Source: Streptomyces fradiae ATCC 10745 = DSM 40063 (GTDB lineage: Bacteria > Actinomycetota > Actinomycetes > Streptomycetales > Streptomycetaceae). Taken from it: a stretch of DNA of 64,000 nt. The position numbers and the translations under genes were made by a program. The DNA is taken from the NCBI RefSeq assembly GCF_008704425.1, contig NZ_CP023696.1, positions 2,280,501 to 2,344,500 of the forward strand, in the 5' to 3' direction. This document shows, one piece after another, positions 37,444 through 45,611 of this stretch. Position 1 is the first letter of the stretch. Each line of letters opens with the position of its first letter. The notes beneath the pieces were generated by a model that was not told where the DNA came from, did not search any database, and saw nothing but the letters and a program-made list of their open reading frames with translations.

Positions 37444-37509
37444 CCACGCGACGAAAGACCCCGGCGCCGCTGTCACGGCCCGGGGCATGGCCGACTACGA
37501 GGAGTCGAC

Positions 37510-37719
37510 ATGTCATCTGTACCACGACCGGGTTCCCCCGGCAGGCGATCCCGGCAGGCGGGCGGAATGACCCTGCGGGTCTACCGCGTCCGGCCGGACG
37601 GGAGCACCGTCACGGTCCGCGAGCGCCGGGAGATCGAGCCGGCGGACGACGTACCGTGGGCGCAGGCCCTCCCGCCGTGCTCGTGCCCGCGCTGCACCAG
37701 TCGGGTGGCGGACCGGTGA
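37510..37719 (+). CDS. Small orphan protein with CSCPRC motif
   Basis: 69 aa, ATG with a clear GAGGAG ribosome site. Basic N-terminus, a middle strand-rich segment (MTLRVYRVRPDGSTVTVRERREIEP in two parts) and a C-terminal PPCSCPRCTSRV, a Cys cluster that could bind a metal. No family recognised. Part of the XRE-linked small-gene set. Confidence 0.6.
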   Translation: MSSVPRPGSPGRRSRQAGGMTLRVYRVRPDGSTVTVRERREIEPADDVPWAQALPPCSCPRCTSRVADR

Positions 37720-37917
37720 CCGGCCGCCTCCGCCACTCCCTGCACCGGGCCCGGTCGGCATCCCAGAGACCACCGCGCGCGCCCTCAACAGCCCGCCCCA
37801 CACACGACTTGGCCCCCCTCGTAGCACGATCCACCGCGGCTTTCTCGTTCCCCAGACGTAGCACCGCCCCACACGGCAGCATGGCCCCGACACCGCACCC
37901 GCATCCCAGGGGAGACC

Positions 37918-38553
37918 ATGCGCACCCGCACCACCACCGCCGGCATCGTCGCCGCTCTCGCTCTCGCCCTCACCGCCTGCGACGACGCCACCAAGACCGA
38001 CTCAGCGCCACCAGCGAGCACGCAGGAGACCCGCAGCGCCCCTGCTCCCGACAGCGGTACGACGAAGGCAAGCAGCGCACAGCTCCCCGCCTTCACCGGT
38101 ATGGGCCTGCAGTCTGCGCAGGACAAGGCCCAGGAGCTCGGCTTCTACACCCTCACCTCCCACGACGCTCTCGGCCGAGGACGCAACCAGATCGCGGACC
38201 GAAACTGGAAGGTCTGCTCGCAGACCCCGGCGCCCGGCATGCACTCCACCGACACGAAGATCGACTTCGGCACGGTCAAGCTGGAGGAGTCCTGCCCGGC
38301 CACGGACACGAGCGACAACACTCCTGCGGCCGGCGACAAGATGCCGAACTTCGCAGGCAAGTCCGTGAAGGTCGCCCGCCAGGCTTTGGACGCGGCCACC
38401 AGCCTCACCGTTGAAGACGCGCTGCCCGACGGCCGCATGGTCCTGGTGGAGTCGAACTGGAAGGTCTGCACGCAGACCCCCGCGCCGGGCACGGCGCTCA
38501 ACGGCCAGCCCATCGCGCTGACCGCCGTGAAGTTCGAGGAGACCTGCCCGTAA
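37918..38553 (+). CDS. Lipoprotein with two PASTA-like domains
   Basis: 211 aa. Lipoprotein signal with Cys21 in LTAC. Two repeats of ~70 residues follow a Ser/Thr-rich linker: LPAFTGMGLQSAQDKAQELGFY ... NWKVCSQTPAPG and MPNFAGKSVKVARQALDAAT ... NWKVCTQTPAPG. Each has the PASTA pattern (P.F.G.....A...L) and a conserved WKVC.QTPAPG end. A further Cys closes each repeat (ESCP, ETCP), so each may have its own disulfide. Probably binds wall or extracellular ligand; no kinase domain is attached. ATG follows CAGGGGAGACC. Confidence 0.82.
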   Translation: MRTRTTTAGIVAALALALTACDDATKTDSAPPASTQETRSAPAPDSGTTKASSAQLPAFTGMGLQSAQDKAQELGFYTLTSHDALGRGRNQIADRNWKVCSQTPAPGMHSTDTKIDFGTVKLEESCPATDTSDNTPAAGDKMPNFAGKSVKVARQALDAATSLTVEDALPDGRMVLVESNWKVCTQTPAPGTALNGQPIALTAVKFEETCP

Positions 38554-38604
38554 CGGCCGGTGTGACGCCTGCCAGCAGCGAGCAGCTCGTTCACTCCCCA
38601 GCGC

Positions 38605-38700
38605 CACCGCCAAGGGCTACGACGCCCGCTGGGCACGCATCCGTTCCGCCTGCCTGCGCGCCCCCACTGCTGCGAGCGCGACGAGTCCGAGGCCCACGCT
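38605..38700 (+). pseudogene. Decayed HNH-endonuclease-like fragment
   Basis: The frame from about 38605 reads TAKGYDARWARIRSACLRA, close to the start of many phage-type HNH nucleases (GYDARWRR.R...L...P.C). Shifting frame at the C-run near 38673 then reads HCCERDESEAHAQAG, which resembles the first Cys pair region. There is no start, no HNH core and the reading frame is broken. Could be chance; short. Confidence 0.35.
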
Positions 38701-38727
38701 CAAGCAGGAGGCGGGACCGGACCAGGA

Positions 38728-39054
38728 TCAGTCAGCCACCGGCTCCGCCGCGTGGGCGCGGGCGATGGCGTCGATGCGCGCGGCCAGGTCGAAGTCGGCG
38801 GCGGTCAGCCGGTTCCCGGCGTCGTGGGTGGTGATGCCGAACCGAACCCGACCCCAGCGCAGGTCGATGTCCGCGTGGTGGCCGATCAGCCGTTGCACGT
38901 CCGCCACGTGCACGATCATCGCCACACCGCCGTGATAGCGGATCGCGTACGAGCGGCTGATCTCGTCGCCCGCCCGCCTCCACCCGGGCACCCCCGCCAG
39001 GGCGACCCCGATCTCCTCCTCCGTCAACGGAACCGGTGCTTCAGCCACGTCCAT
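38728..39054 (-). CDS. 4a-hydroxytetrahydrobiopterin dehydratase (PCD/DCoH family)
   Basis: 108 aa from the ATG at 39054; a GTG two codons in is better spaced from GGAGG and may be the true start. The pterin-4a-carbinolamine dehydratase signature is present: ISRSYAIRYHGGVAMIVHVADVQRLIGHHADIDLRW, with the active-site His-His-Ala-Asp (GHHADIDLRW) and a later THDAGNRLTAADFDLA. It would recycle oxidised pterin cofactor for an aromatic amino acid hydroxylase, which is not encoded here. Convergent with the PASTA gene side and divergent from the second XRE gene. Confidence 0.9.
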   Translation of the reverse strand: MDVAEAPVPLTEEEIGVALAGVPGWRRAGDEISRSYAIRYHGGVAMIVHVADVQRLIGHHADIDLRWGRVRFGITTHDAGNRLTAADFDLAARIDAIARAHAAEPVAD

Positions 39055-39264
39055 TCCCCTCCCGGACAGGCGCCAGGACGTCCGACAGGTCCTGACCGAC
39101 TCGGGCATCGTGTCATGGCCGCATAGCCTGTCGATTCGTCCCGCCACGCCAGCCTCTGAATGCGTGTACCTCCAACCCGGTTGCCCCCATGGGCGTTTCG
39201 GGTCGACCGGGTGGCTGCGCGGGTACCGTTTCCGTGTCCAGCCGCACAGAGGGAGGGCAAGGCC

Positions 39265-40518
39265 GTGTCATCTGCTGCTACCCCGGACCCGTACGAGGAC
39301 CCCGTCCGCTTCGGACAGCGCGTTCAGATCCTCCGCAGCCGTCGCGGGATGACCCGCGAGCAGCTGGCCGGGTTTCTCGGTCACCACGCGTCGTGGGTGA
39401 AGAAGGTGGAGACGGGCCGGATGAGGATGCCCCGCCTCCCGGAGATCCTGCGTATCGCCGAGGCTCTGCGGGTCCGCAGTCTCAACGAGCTGGTGGGAGA
39501 TGTCTCCGAGGCGGATGTGCAGCTCTTCATCGGTCCCGGACACGAGAAGCTGCCCGCCGTGGCCGCCGCGATCAACGCCTTCCCGTTCGGCGTGGACGCG
39601 CCCCCGCCGCGCACGGACCATCTCCGTGCCCGCCTGGCCATGGCTTGGCGGGCACGGCACTCCTCCCCCAATCACCGGGCCGTGCTGGGGGACCTGCTGC
39701 CGGGGCTCATCCGCGACGCCCAGGTCGCCGTGCGGGCCGCCGAGTCGGCCGCCGAACGGCGAGCCGCGCAGGCGGCACTGAGCGAGGTGTACGCACTCGC
39801 CCAGTTCTTCCTCGCGTACCAGCCCGATGCGGCGCTGCTGTGGCGGGTGGCCGAGCGGGCTCTCGTGGCGGCACAGGAGTCGGAGGACCCGCACGCGATC
39901 GGCGTCACGGCATGGCTGGCCGCGCAGGCACACCGGGACAGCGGCCCGGCGCACTTCGACGCGGCGGACGATGTCGCCGAGCGGACGCTGCGCTTCCTCC
40001 GGCCGCTGCTCCCGGACGCGTCGACCGAGGTCCGCGCCATCGCGGGAGCGCTGACGTTCGAGGTCGCGTACACCGCCGCCCGCCGCCTCGAGACCGGGAC
40101 GGCCTGGGGCTGGTGGGACCGCGCGGCGCGGATGGCGCAGGGCCTTCCCGCCGGCTACGTGCACCCGGTGACGAGCTTCGGGCGGCACATCATGGACGCC
40201 CACGCGGTGACCGTGGCCGTGGAACTGCGCAAGGGCGGCGAGTCGGCGAGGCAGGCCGCTCGGGCCGAGGCCGAGGCCATCCAGTCGCGACCGCGCCGGG
40301 CCCGGCACCGTATCGAGCAGGCTCGCGCGTACTACCTGGACGGACAGCACGAGACGGCCCTCTCGACGCTGGAGCAGGCGCACGAGGCGGCGCCGGAGAC
40401 GATCCGCTACAACGGCTACGCCCGGAGGATCGTGCTGGAGGAGGCGGAGTCTCGATTCTCCGAGCGCCGTCAGCGGGCTGCGGCTCTCGCGGTGAGGATC
40501 GGTGTGCTCGCCGCATGA
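39265..40518 (+). CDS. Second XRE-family regulator with TPR-like C-terminus
   Basis: 417 aa from the GTG with GGAGGG 9 nt upstream. The frame extends back to 39160 without a better start. Helix-turn-helix about 14-65 (FGQRVQILRSRRGMTREQLAGFLGHHASWVKKVETGRMRMP). The remainder is Ala/Arg-rich helical repeats (AQAALSEVYALAQFFLAYQP; ARAYYLDGQHETALSTLEQAHEAA). Same overall design as the regulator at 35713 but different sequence. Also followed by a terminator and two small orphans, so the arrangement is repeated. Confidence 0.85.
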   Translation: MSSAATPDPYEDPVRFGQRVQILRSRRGMTREQLAGFLGHHASWVKKVETGRMRMPRLPEILRIAEALRVRSLNELVGDVSEADVQLFIGPGHEKLPAVAAAINAFPFGVDAPPPRTDHLRARLAMAWRARHSSPNHRAVLGDLLPGLIRDAQVAVRAAESAAERRAAQAALSEVYALAQFFLAYQPDAALLWRVAERALVAAQESEDPHAIGVTAWLAAQAHRDSGPAHFDAADDVAERTLRFLRPLLPDASTEVRAIAGALTFEVAYTAARRLETGTAWGWWDRAARMAQGLPAGYVHPVTSFGRHIMDAHAVTVAVELRKGGESARQAARAEAEAIQSRPRRARHRIEQARAYYLDGQHETALSTLEQAHEAAPETIRYNGYARRIVLEEAESRFSERRQRAAALAVRIGVLAA

Positions 40519-40524
40519 GGCATA

Positions 40525-40543
40525 GGGGCCCGAACCGGGCCCC
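40525..40543 (+). terminator. Short hairpin after the second XRE gene
   Basis: GGGGCCCG (40525-40532) and CGGGCCCC (40536-40543) with a 3-nt loop, 6 nt after the stop. Confidence 0.6.
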
Positions 40544-40609
40544 TCACCCGTCCGCGTAGCTCCTACGGTCGGTGCCGGTCCACTCACCACCGGCACCGAC
40601 GGAGAGCAC

Positions 40610-40942
40610 ATGCCCCACCACCGACGCCCGCCCACGCGTCTCCGGCGCGCCCTGCGCCGGGTCGCCGCCCTCCTGGCCGTGCGTCACACCCCCGCACGGG
40701 CCGTCCGGCCCCGTGACGGCAAGCCCGCTCCCGACCGGGCGCTCCACATCGTCGGCCGTACACCGGCGGCCCTGGGCCCCGTGTGCGCGCGGTTACGCCG
40801 ACCGGCCGCTCAGGCGCCCCGCAGCACCGCCCGGCAACCCGCCCTGTTCGGGGGTGTCCTGTTCGAGGAGGCCTCGCCGGTGCGCCCGTACGTCCTGCCG
40901 CCCGCCGAGCGGGCCCGGATGCTGCGCGGGGGCGCCCGGTGA
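40610..40942 (+). CDS. Small Arg/Pro-rich orphan protein
   Basis: 110 aa, ATG with CGGAGAG upstream. Strongly basic (MPHHRRPPTRLRRALRRVAALLAVRHTP...), no membrane segment, no recognised domain. The end of the gene overlaps the next start in GTGA, so the pair is translationally coupled. Lies 91 bp after the second XRE gene. Confidence 0.6.
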   Translation: MPHHRRPPTRLRRALRRVAALLAVRHTPARAVRPRDGKPAPDRALHIVGRTPAALGPVCARLRRPAAQAPRSTARQPALFGGVLFEEASPVRPYVLPPAERARMLRGGAR

Positions 40943-41517
40943 CGGCCCCGACGCTTCCCCTGAGCGCCCGCCGCCGCATCCCCGTGCCGGACCGGGCCCG
41001 CCTCACCGGCGAGCAGCGGCACGGCACGGCCTGCGTCTGGTGCGCCGTCGTCCTCTCCCCGGAGACCGCCGCCGACCTGGGACACCGGCCCTACACCACG
41101 CCGTCCGTCGACTACGTGCTGACCTGGTGGCCGCGCGGCTGCCGGGCGTGCGTCGCGGCACGGGCACCGCTGCCGGTCGACACCGCGACGATGCGCGCCA
41201 TGGCCCGGCAGGCCCTCGACGTCGACCTCCCGGCAGCCGTCGCCGCTTCCCTGGCCGTCATGTACCGGGGCATGCTGCGCGAGCTCGTCCCCGCCGTCCG
41301 GGACGCCGTCGACGGCCTCCCGTACGAGCACGCCGACCGGCGCGCCGCCGAGGCGGACGTCCACCGGGCGCTCGGTGACCTGGACCACCGGCCGCGCGGG
41401 CCCGGCGCCGAGGCGGCGCACGCCCTGCGGCTGGCGCACGCGCTGCTGGTCCTCACCGACCGCCTGGACCAGTCGACGCCCGGCCGGACGTCCGCCGTCC
41501 CCGGCACGCCGACGTAG
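40939..41517 (+). CDS. Orphan protein with zinc-ribbon-like Cys pairs
   Basis: 192 aa from the GTG overlapping the previous stop. CVWC near residue 33 and CRAC about 35 residues later form two CxxC pairs that could hold one zinc. The C-terminal two-thirds is helical and Ala/Asp/Arg-rich (MRAMARQALDVDLPAAVAASLAVMYRGMLRELV; ALRLAHALLVLTDRLDQ). No family recognised. Coupled with the upstream basic orphan, both next to an XRE regulator. Confidence 0.62.
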   Translation: MTAPTLPLSARRRIPVPDRARLTGEQRHGTACVWCAVVLSPETAADLGHRPYTTPSVDYVLTWWPRGCRACVAARAPLPVDTATMRAMARQALDVDLPAAVAASLAVMYRGMLRELVPAVRDAVDGLPYEHADRRAAEADVHRALGDLDHRPRGPGAEAAHALRLAHALLVLTDRLDQSTPGRTSAVPGTPT

Positions 41518-41930
41518 CGGCCCCGCCCCGGTCACGCCGGCCGGGGCGGACGGCGGCCGGGGCGTGGCCGTTCACGTACGAAGAGGCGGGCCTGCCTGTG
41601 TCGGAGACCTTCACGCTGCACTTCTACGGCGGCGGGCGGCGCCTGCGACACCCGCAGATGCCCGCCTTGCTGCTGACCCGCCCTTGAACAGCTGAACGGG
41701 ACGATGAGTATCCAGGCACCTCGGTCGGCAGACGGGACGGTCCAGGACAGCGGCTTCATCGGAATGCCTTGTGAGACCGCCCCTGGCAGGGCTCGAGCAC
41801 TGATCACAGGCCGATGAGAACTTGCGCCGCCATCAACACAACTAGCTTGAAGTCAAAAGGAGTTGACGTCACGTCGACAGACACGACAGGGTTTCGATCG
41901 TCCTCGAAACAAATCGATAGGAGAGTCATC
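41518..41930. other. Gap with small frame remnants and a drop in GC
   Basis: No firm gene. A coding-like frame ending TGA at 41685-41687 reads PFTYEEAGLPVSETF and continues to LLLTRP, with a possible GTG start at 41598. A second tiny ATG frame is 41704-41817 (37 aa). From about 41700 GC falls clearly and AT-rich sequence continues to the secreted-peptide gene, so the peptide promoter and the left edge of a transferred segment are probably here. Confidence 0.4.
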
Positions 41931-42302
41931 TTGCTCACCAAGAGACTGTCGGTCGGAGTTGGGCTCGTCGCCGGTATCGTCATGCTAGGCGTCGCGCCGG
42001 CCTCGGCCTACCAGTACATAGCGCTTTCCGGGACAGGCGAAGCGCGGGCCTACAACAACGCTGCGGGCAGCACCTCCGCCTACGCCGGGGCATGGGACAG
42101 CAGCCTGGACGGCGACGCCTACAACCCGGTCTACAACACCTACTACCGCACGGCCAGCCCGGACACCGAGCGCAACCTGTGGAACAAGACCGGTGCCGGA
42201 ACCCTGACCACTTCCGGGTCCGGAAGCCGCCTGTACAAGATGCGCATCTGCGAGTCTGTGCCACTGCAGTTCGACCCCTGCTCCGGCTGGAAGTACATGT
42301 AG
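41931..42302 (+). CDS. Small secreted peptide linked to an ABC transporter
   Basis: 123 aa from the TTG at 41931, chosen for AGGAGAG at 6 nt and because it puts a classic signal peptide at the N-terminus (MLTKRLSVGVGLVAGIVMLG, cleavage after ASA at 26). The mature ~97 residues are rich in Tyr, Asn, Gly, Ser and Thr, with two Cys near the end (CESVPLQFDPCSGW) that could pair. No family recognised. A hairpin and then an ABC ATPase and FtsX-type permease follow, an order like lactococcin-972-type bacteriocin loci, but the peptide itself does not look like that bacteriocin. Lower GC than its surroundings. Confidence 0.62.
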   Translation: MLTKRLSVGVGLVAGIVMLGVAPASAYQYIALSGTGEARAYNNAAGSTSAYAGAWDSSLDGDAYNPVYNTYYRTASPDTERNLWNKTGAGTLTTSGSGSRLYKMRICESVPLQFDPCSGWKYM

Positions 42303-42310
42303 CACCCGCT

Positions 42311-42336
42311 GTGGTGGCGGCCTCGGCCGCCACCAC
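42311..42336 (+). terminator. Hairpin between the peptide gene and the ABC genes
   Basis: GTGGTGGCGGC / GCCGCCACCAC, an 11-bp perfect stem with loop CTCG, 8 nt after the peptide stop. As a partial terminator it would make peptide mRNA exceed transporter mRNA. Confidence 0.75.
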
Positions 42337-42375
42337 GGTTGGTATCCGTTCCCCCACCCCGCAGAAGGCCACTCG

Positions 42376-43080
42376 GTGATCAACACACCACCCCCCGCCC
42401 TTGACATGCACGCCCTGCGCTATGCGGCCGCAGGCAGGACCCTGCTCGACGAGGTGGAGCTGCGCGTCCATCCGGGGGAGTCGGCCGCGGTGACAGGGCC
42501 GAGCGGCAGCGGCAAGAGCACGCTGCTCAACTGTGCCCTCGGTTTGATCCGCCCGGACGCCGGGCGGATCTCGATCGCCGGGACCGACCTGGCCGGGCTG
42601 AGCTCGCGGGCGCTCGCCCGGCACCGCCGGGACAGCGTGGGCATGGTGTTCCAGTTCGGAGAGCTGCTTCCGGAACTCACTCCGCTGGAGAACGTGGCTC
42701 TCGCCGCGCTCCTCGCCGGAGCGAAGCGGTCTGCCGCGTTCCGGCGGGCCAGGGAGCTTCTTGAGCAGCTTGGAGTGCCGGTGGAGGGGACCCCGACCGC
42801 GGATCTGTCCGGCGGAGAGCGGCAGCGGGCGGCGGTGGCGAGGGCACTGGTCAATCGGCCGACACTTCTGCTGGCTGACGAGCCCACCGGCTCGCTCGAC
42901 GCGCGCAACCGCGAGAACGTGGCCGAGTTGCTCTTCTCACTGCCCAGGCGATGGGGATGCGCCGTCCTCGTCGTCACGCATGACGAGACCGTGGCGGCTA
43001 GGGCGGACCGCAGGTATGCCTTGGCAGAGGGGCGCCTGATCGAGAACACTTCGGCGACTCGGGTCGGCGGTGCCAGGTGA
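42376..43080 (+). CDS. ABC transporter ATP-binding protein, LolD/MacB type
   Basis: 234 aa, GTG start. Complete ABC ATPase: Walker A GPSGSGKST (about 41-49), Q-loop VFQFGELLPELT, signature LSGGERQRAAVARAL, Walker B LLLADEPTGSLD and H-loop VTHDE. The sequence places it with the LolD/MacB/FtsE-like group that partners FtsX-fold permeases, consistent with the next gene, which overlaps by 4 nt. With the secreted peptide upstream, likely roles are peptide handling, immunity, or antimicrobial-peptide removal (inference). Confidence 0.92.
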   Translation: MINTPPPALDMHALRYAAAGRTLLDEVELRVHPGESAAVTGPSGSGKSTLLNCALGLIRPDAGRISIAGTDLAGLSSRALARHRRDSVGMVFQFGELLPELTPLENVALAALLAGAKRSAAFRRARELLEQLGVPVEGTPTADLSGGERQRAAVARALVNRPTLLLADEPTGSLDARNRENVAELLFSLPRRWGCAVLVVTHDETVAARADRRYALAEGRLIENTSATRVGGAR

Positions 43081-45326
43081 CGCGCGAGGCAACGCTGGCC
43101 CGTCAGTTGCTCAGGACCGGGCGTGCCGCAGGCCGTGGCTCCCTGGACGGCCGCATCCGCTTCGTCGCGCTTCTCTGCGCCACGGTGGCACTCGCGTTGG
43201 CGCTTGCGGCCATGGCCGCCACATGGGCGACGTATCAGTCGCGCGAGACGCGCGGCGCGGCCCGGTCCCCGCTGCTGAACGCGGCAGAGGGCGGCGTGCA
43301 GTCTCCTTCACTGCTGTGGAAGGAGACGGGTGACCATGTGCGTGATCGGCAGTTCTCCGTCATCTTCATCGAGCCACTCGTCGATGGCGCCCCGCTGCCG
43401 CCCGGAGTCGAACGCTGGCCGGGACCAGGTGAGGCACTGATCTCTCCCGCTCTGCTGGCAGAAGGGGACGACGAGGGCATCACGACCCGATACGGCAAGC
43501 TGGTAGGTGAGATCGGGCCCGAAGGGCTGGCTGACCCCGGTGAGCGTCTGGCCTATGTGCGCCCTGCGGATGGGACGCTCGACGGCGACAGTGCGTACCG
43601 CATCCACGGGTTCGGCTCACCGTCGGCCTGGGCCCTCGGAGACGTGGCCTCCGTCAAGTCCCTGAGTGTGTTCCTCAGCCTTCTCATCGCCATGCTCTTG
43701 CTCCCGGCCGGACTACTGGCGGTCGTGGCTGCCAGGCTCGGTGCTGTCGGCCGGGACCGGCGTGTCGCGCTGATCGGCGCACTGGGCGGCTCACGGTGGC
43801 AGGTCTCCTTGCTCGGCCTCGGGGAAGCAGCAGCACCGATCCTGCTCGGCACCACGCTGATCGGGTCCCTCGTCATGGCCGCCTTCCTGACGGACATCCG
43901 GGTGCCGTGGACCGGCTACCTGCTGGCCGCTGCCGATCTCCGCGAGCATGCCCTGGTGCTGGTCGCCGCCGTGATCGCGGCTCCGCTGATCGTCGCGCTC
44001 GCCGTCGTGCTACTTCATCCCCCGGCTGTCTCGGGCCGGAGCACCCGCCCGCAGGGGCGTCCCCGCTCACGCGCCGTGAAGGCGCTGGCGTGCCTGTGTC
44101 CGCTCTGCCTGCTCGTCCTGAGCTGGTATCCGGCAGCGGCCGCCCGGTCCGGAGCCACCCCCGAGCTCACCCTGGTCCTTGTGGGCGGTTCGGTTGGCAC
44201 CCTCGCCACCCTCCCCGCAGTCGCCGCGCTCCTGATCTCCGCCGCCGGACGAGGCGTCACCGCGCTCGGCCGGCGACGCGGAGCACCCGGCACCCTCCTG
44301 GCCGGGCGCTGGACGCAGGGACGGCCTGGATACCTCACCCGGCTGGTCGCCGGAGTCGTCGTAGCCGTGGGCCTGCTCTGCGTGGTGCAGGTGTATCCGA
44401 GTGTCAACGACAGCTTCGTCCGCGGTGCGCGTGAGGCTCGGGCCCAACTCGGCCTGAGCATGCTGATGGTCGATATCCCTCAGGGTGTGCCGCCAGCGCG
44501 TACAGAGCAGTGGGTCCGTGCGCTGCCCGTCGGCACACAGACCATCGCATACGGCACCACCATGAGCGGCGAGCGGCCGGACGGAGCCGACGGGTCCGGG
44601 ACGGGCACCGAGGTACGCATGGACGTCGTCGTACGCGGGCAGTGCCCGGCTCTTGCCGCACTGGGACTCGCCTGCCCCGGCAGCGTGGGAGCCGGCTACA
44701 TCACGGACCCGAACACGGCCGCACCGGCACTGCGCCGACTGGTGTCCGACTCGGGCACGGACCGGATCAGCGTCGAACGCGGATCTCCCATCGGCGAGGC
44801 GGGACAACTCGTGGTGTTCAACCAGGACGGCGAGGACCTGCCCCTGCGGGACCTCAAGCGCACCGCCTATGCCGGCATCGGCCCTCTAGCCACCGTGGAG
44901 CCATTGGGACAGAGCTGGATCGGCGGCGCGCAACTCCTCTCCGACCAGCTGCGCTGGATCCCGCTGCTCGGCACCCTCGGCGTGCTGCTCGTCGCCTTCG
45001 CCGCCACGATGAACAACCTGGCCGAGGTCATGCGCTTCACCCGTGCCATCGCCCCTGTGAGCGTGCTCGCGGGAAGCCGGAGGGTCTACGCGTCCGTCGC
45101 CGCCTGGACGCTGATGGCACCCCTGTGCGTGGCAGCTGCGATCGGCGTGATCGGCGGGGTCTGGATCACCCTGCCACTGACCACACCGCCACGCACCGGT
45201 GTGCTGCCGGGCTCCACGCTCGCCCTGGTCTCCGGGGCTCTGGTGACGCTGGCCGGAGTGATGGCGCTGTGTGCCGCTCGCGGTGCGGTACGCGAGTCGG
45301 ATCGCTGGCGCCCGCATCATGACTGA
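43077..45326 (+). CDS. FtsX-like ABC transporter permease
   Basis: 749 aa, GTG overlapping the ATPase stop. Membrane segments: one near the N-terminus (FVALLCATVALALALAAMAATW), a group of three around residues 195-300 (SVFLSLLIAMLLLPAGLLAVVA...), further segments about 335-450, and a C-terminal group after a large soluble region (about 460-630) that includes two Cys (CPALAALGLACPG). This follows the FtsX/MacB-type layout with an extracytoplasmic domain. Length and double transmembrane set resemble bacteriocin-associated or MacB-like permeases. Function depends on the peptide; unproven. Confidence 0.85.
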   Translation: MTREATLARQLLRTGRAAGRGSLDGRIRFVALLCATVALALALAAMAATWATYQSRETRGAARSPLLNAAEGGVQSPSLLWKETGDHVRDRQFSVIFIEPLVDGAPLPPGVERWPGPGEALISPALLAEGDDEGITTRYGKLVGEIGPEGLADPGERLAYVRPADGTLDGDSAYRIHGFGSPSAWALGDVASVKSLSVFLSLLIAMLLLPAGLLAVVAARLGAVGRDRRVALIGALGGSRWQVSLLGLGEAAAPILLGTTLIGSLVMAAFLTDIRVPWTGYLLAAADLREHALVLVAAVIAAPLIVALAVVLLHPPAVSGRSTRPQGRPRSRAVKALACLCPLCLLVLSWYPAAAARSGATPELTLVLVGGSVGTLATLPAVAALLISAAGRGVTALGRRRGAPGTLLAGRWTQGRPGYLTRLVAGVVVAVGLLCVVQVYPSVNDSFVRGAREARAQLGLSMLMVDIPQGVPPARTEQWVRALPVGTQTIAYGTTMSGERPDGADGSGTGTEVRMDVVVRGQCPALAALGLACPGSVGAGYITDPNTAAPALRRLVSDSGTDRISVERGSPIGEAGQLVVFNQDGEDLPLRDLKRTAYAGIGPLATVEPLGQSWIGGAQLLSDQLRWIPLLGTLGVLLVAFAATMNNLAEVMRFTRAIAPVSVLAGSRRVYASVAAWTLMAPLCVAAAIGVIGGVWITLPLTTPPRTGVLPGSTLALVSGALVTLAGVMALCAARGAVRESDRWRPHHD

Positions 45327-45517
45327 GGGCGGGGCAGCACAGGGGAAGTGACGCGAGCTTCGGGCGCGACTTCACGAGGAAAGGGCTGGAGTGAGTGGCC
45401 CGCACTCGCGAGCGGCGGCGAGGAACTGCTCGGCGGAAGCTGGGGAAGCAGTCCGTGGGCGCTGGTCCACCTCCCATGGGCGGTGCGCGTACGTGCGCGG
45501 GCGGTGCGCGTGCGTAC

Positions 45518-45559
45518 CCCGCCGAAGGGGCTTCGCCGACGCGGCAACCCTTCGGCGGG
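45518..45559 (+). promoter_or_regulatory. Hairpin in the leader of the PL11 gene
   Basis: CCCGCCGAAGGG (45518-45529) pairs perfectly with CCCTTCGGCGGG (45548-45559), 53 bp before the GTG start. GGGCGGTGCGCG occurs twice just before it (about 45478 and 45499). It may terminate the upstream transport operon or shape the leader. The rest of 45327-45611 shows no gene and no CebR box. Confidence 0.5.
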
Positions 45560-45611
45560 CGGGGGCGACTGGGAGGTACCCCCATCGCCTCTCCCTCCAG
45601 GAGGAACCACC

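Noticed and set aside
40783..41517. Longer start for the orphan at 40939
   Set aside because: The longer frame overlaps most of the upstream coupled gene; the GTGA overlap start at 40939 is the normal coupling arrangement.
45327..45611. CebR box upstream of the PL11 lyase
   Set aside because: No sequence close to TGGGAGCGCTCCCA is present; pectin-lyase control is probably separate from CebR.
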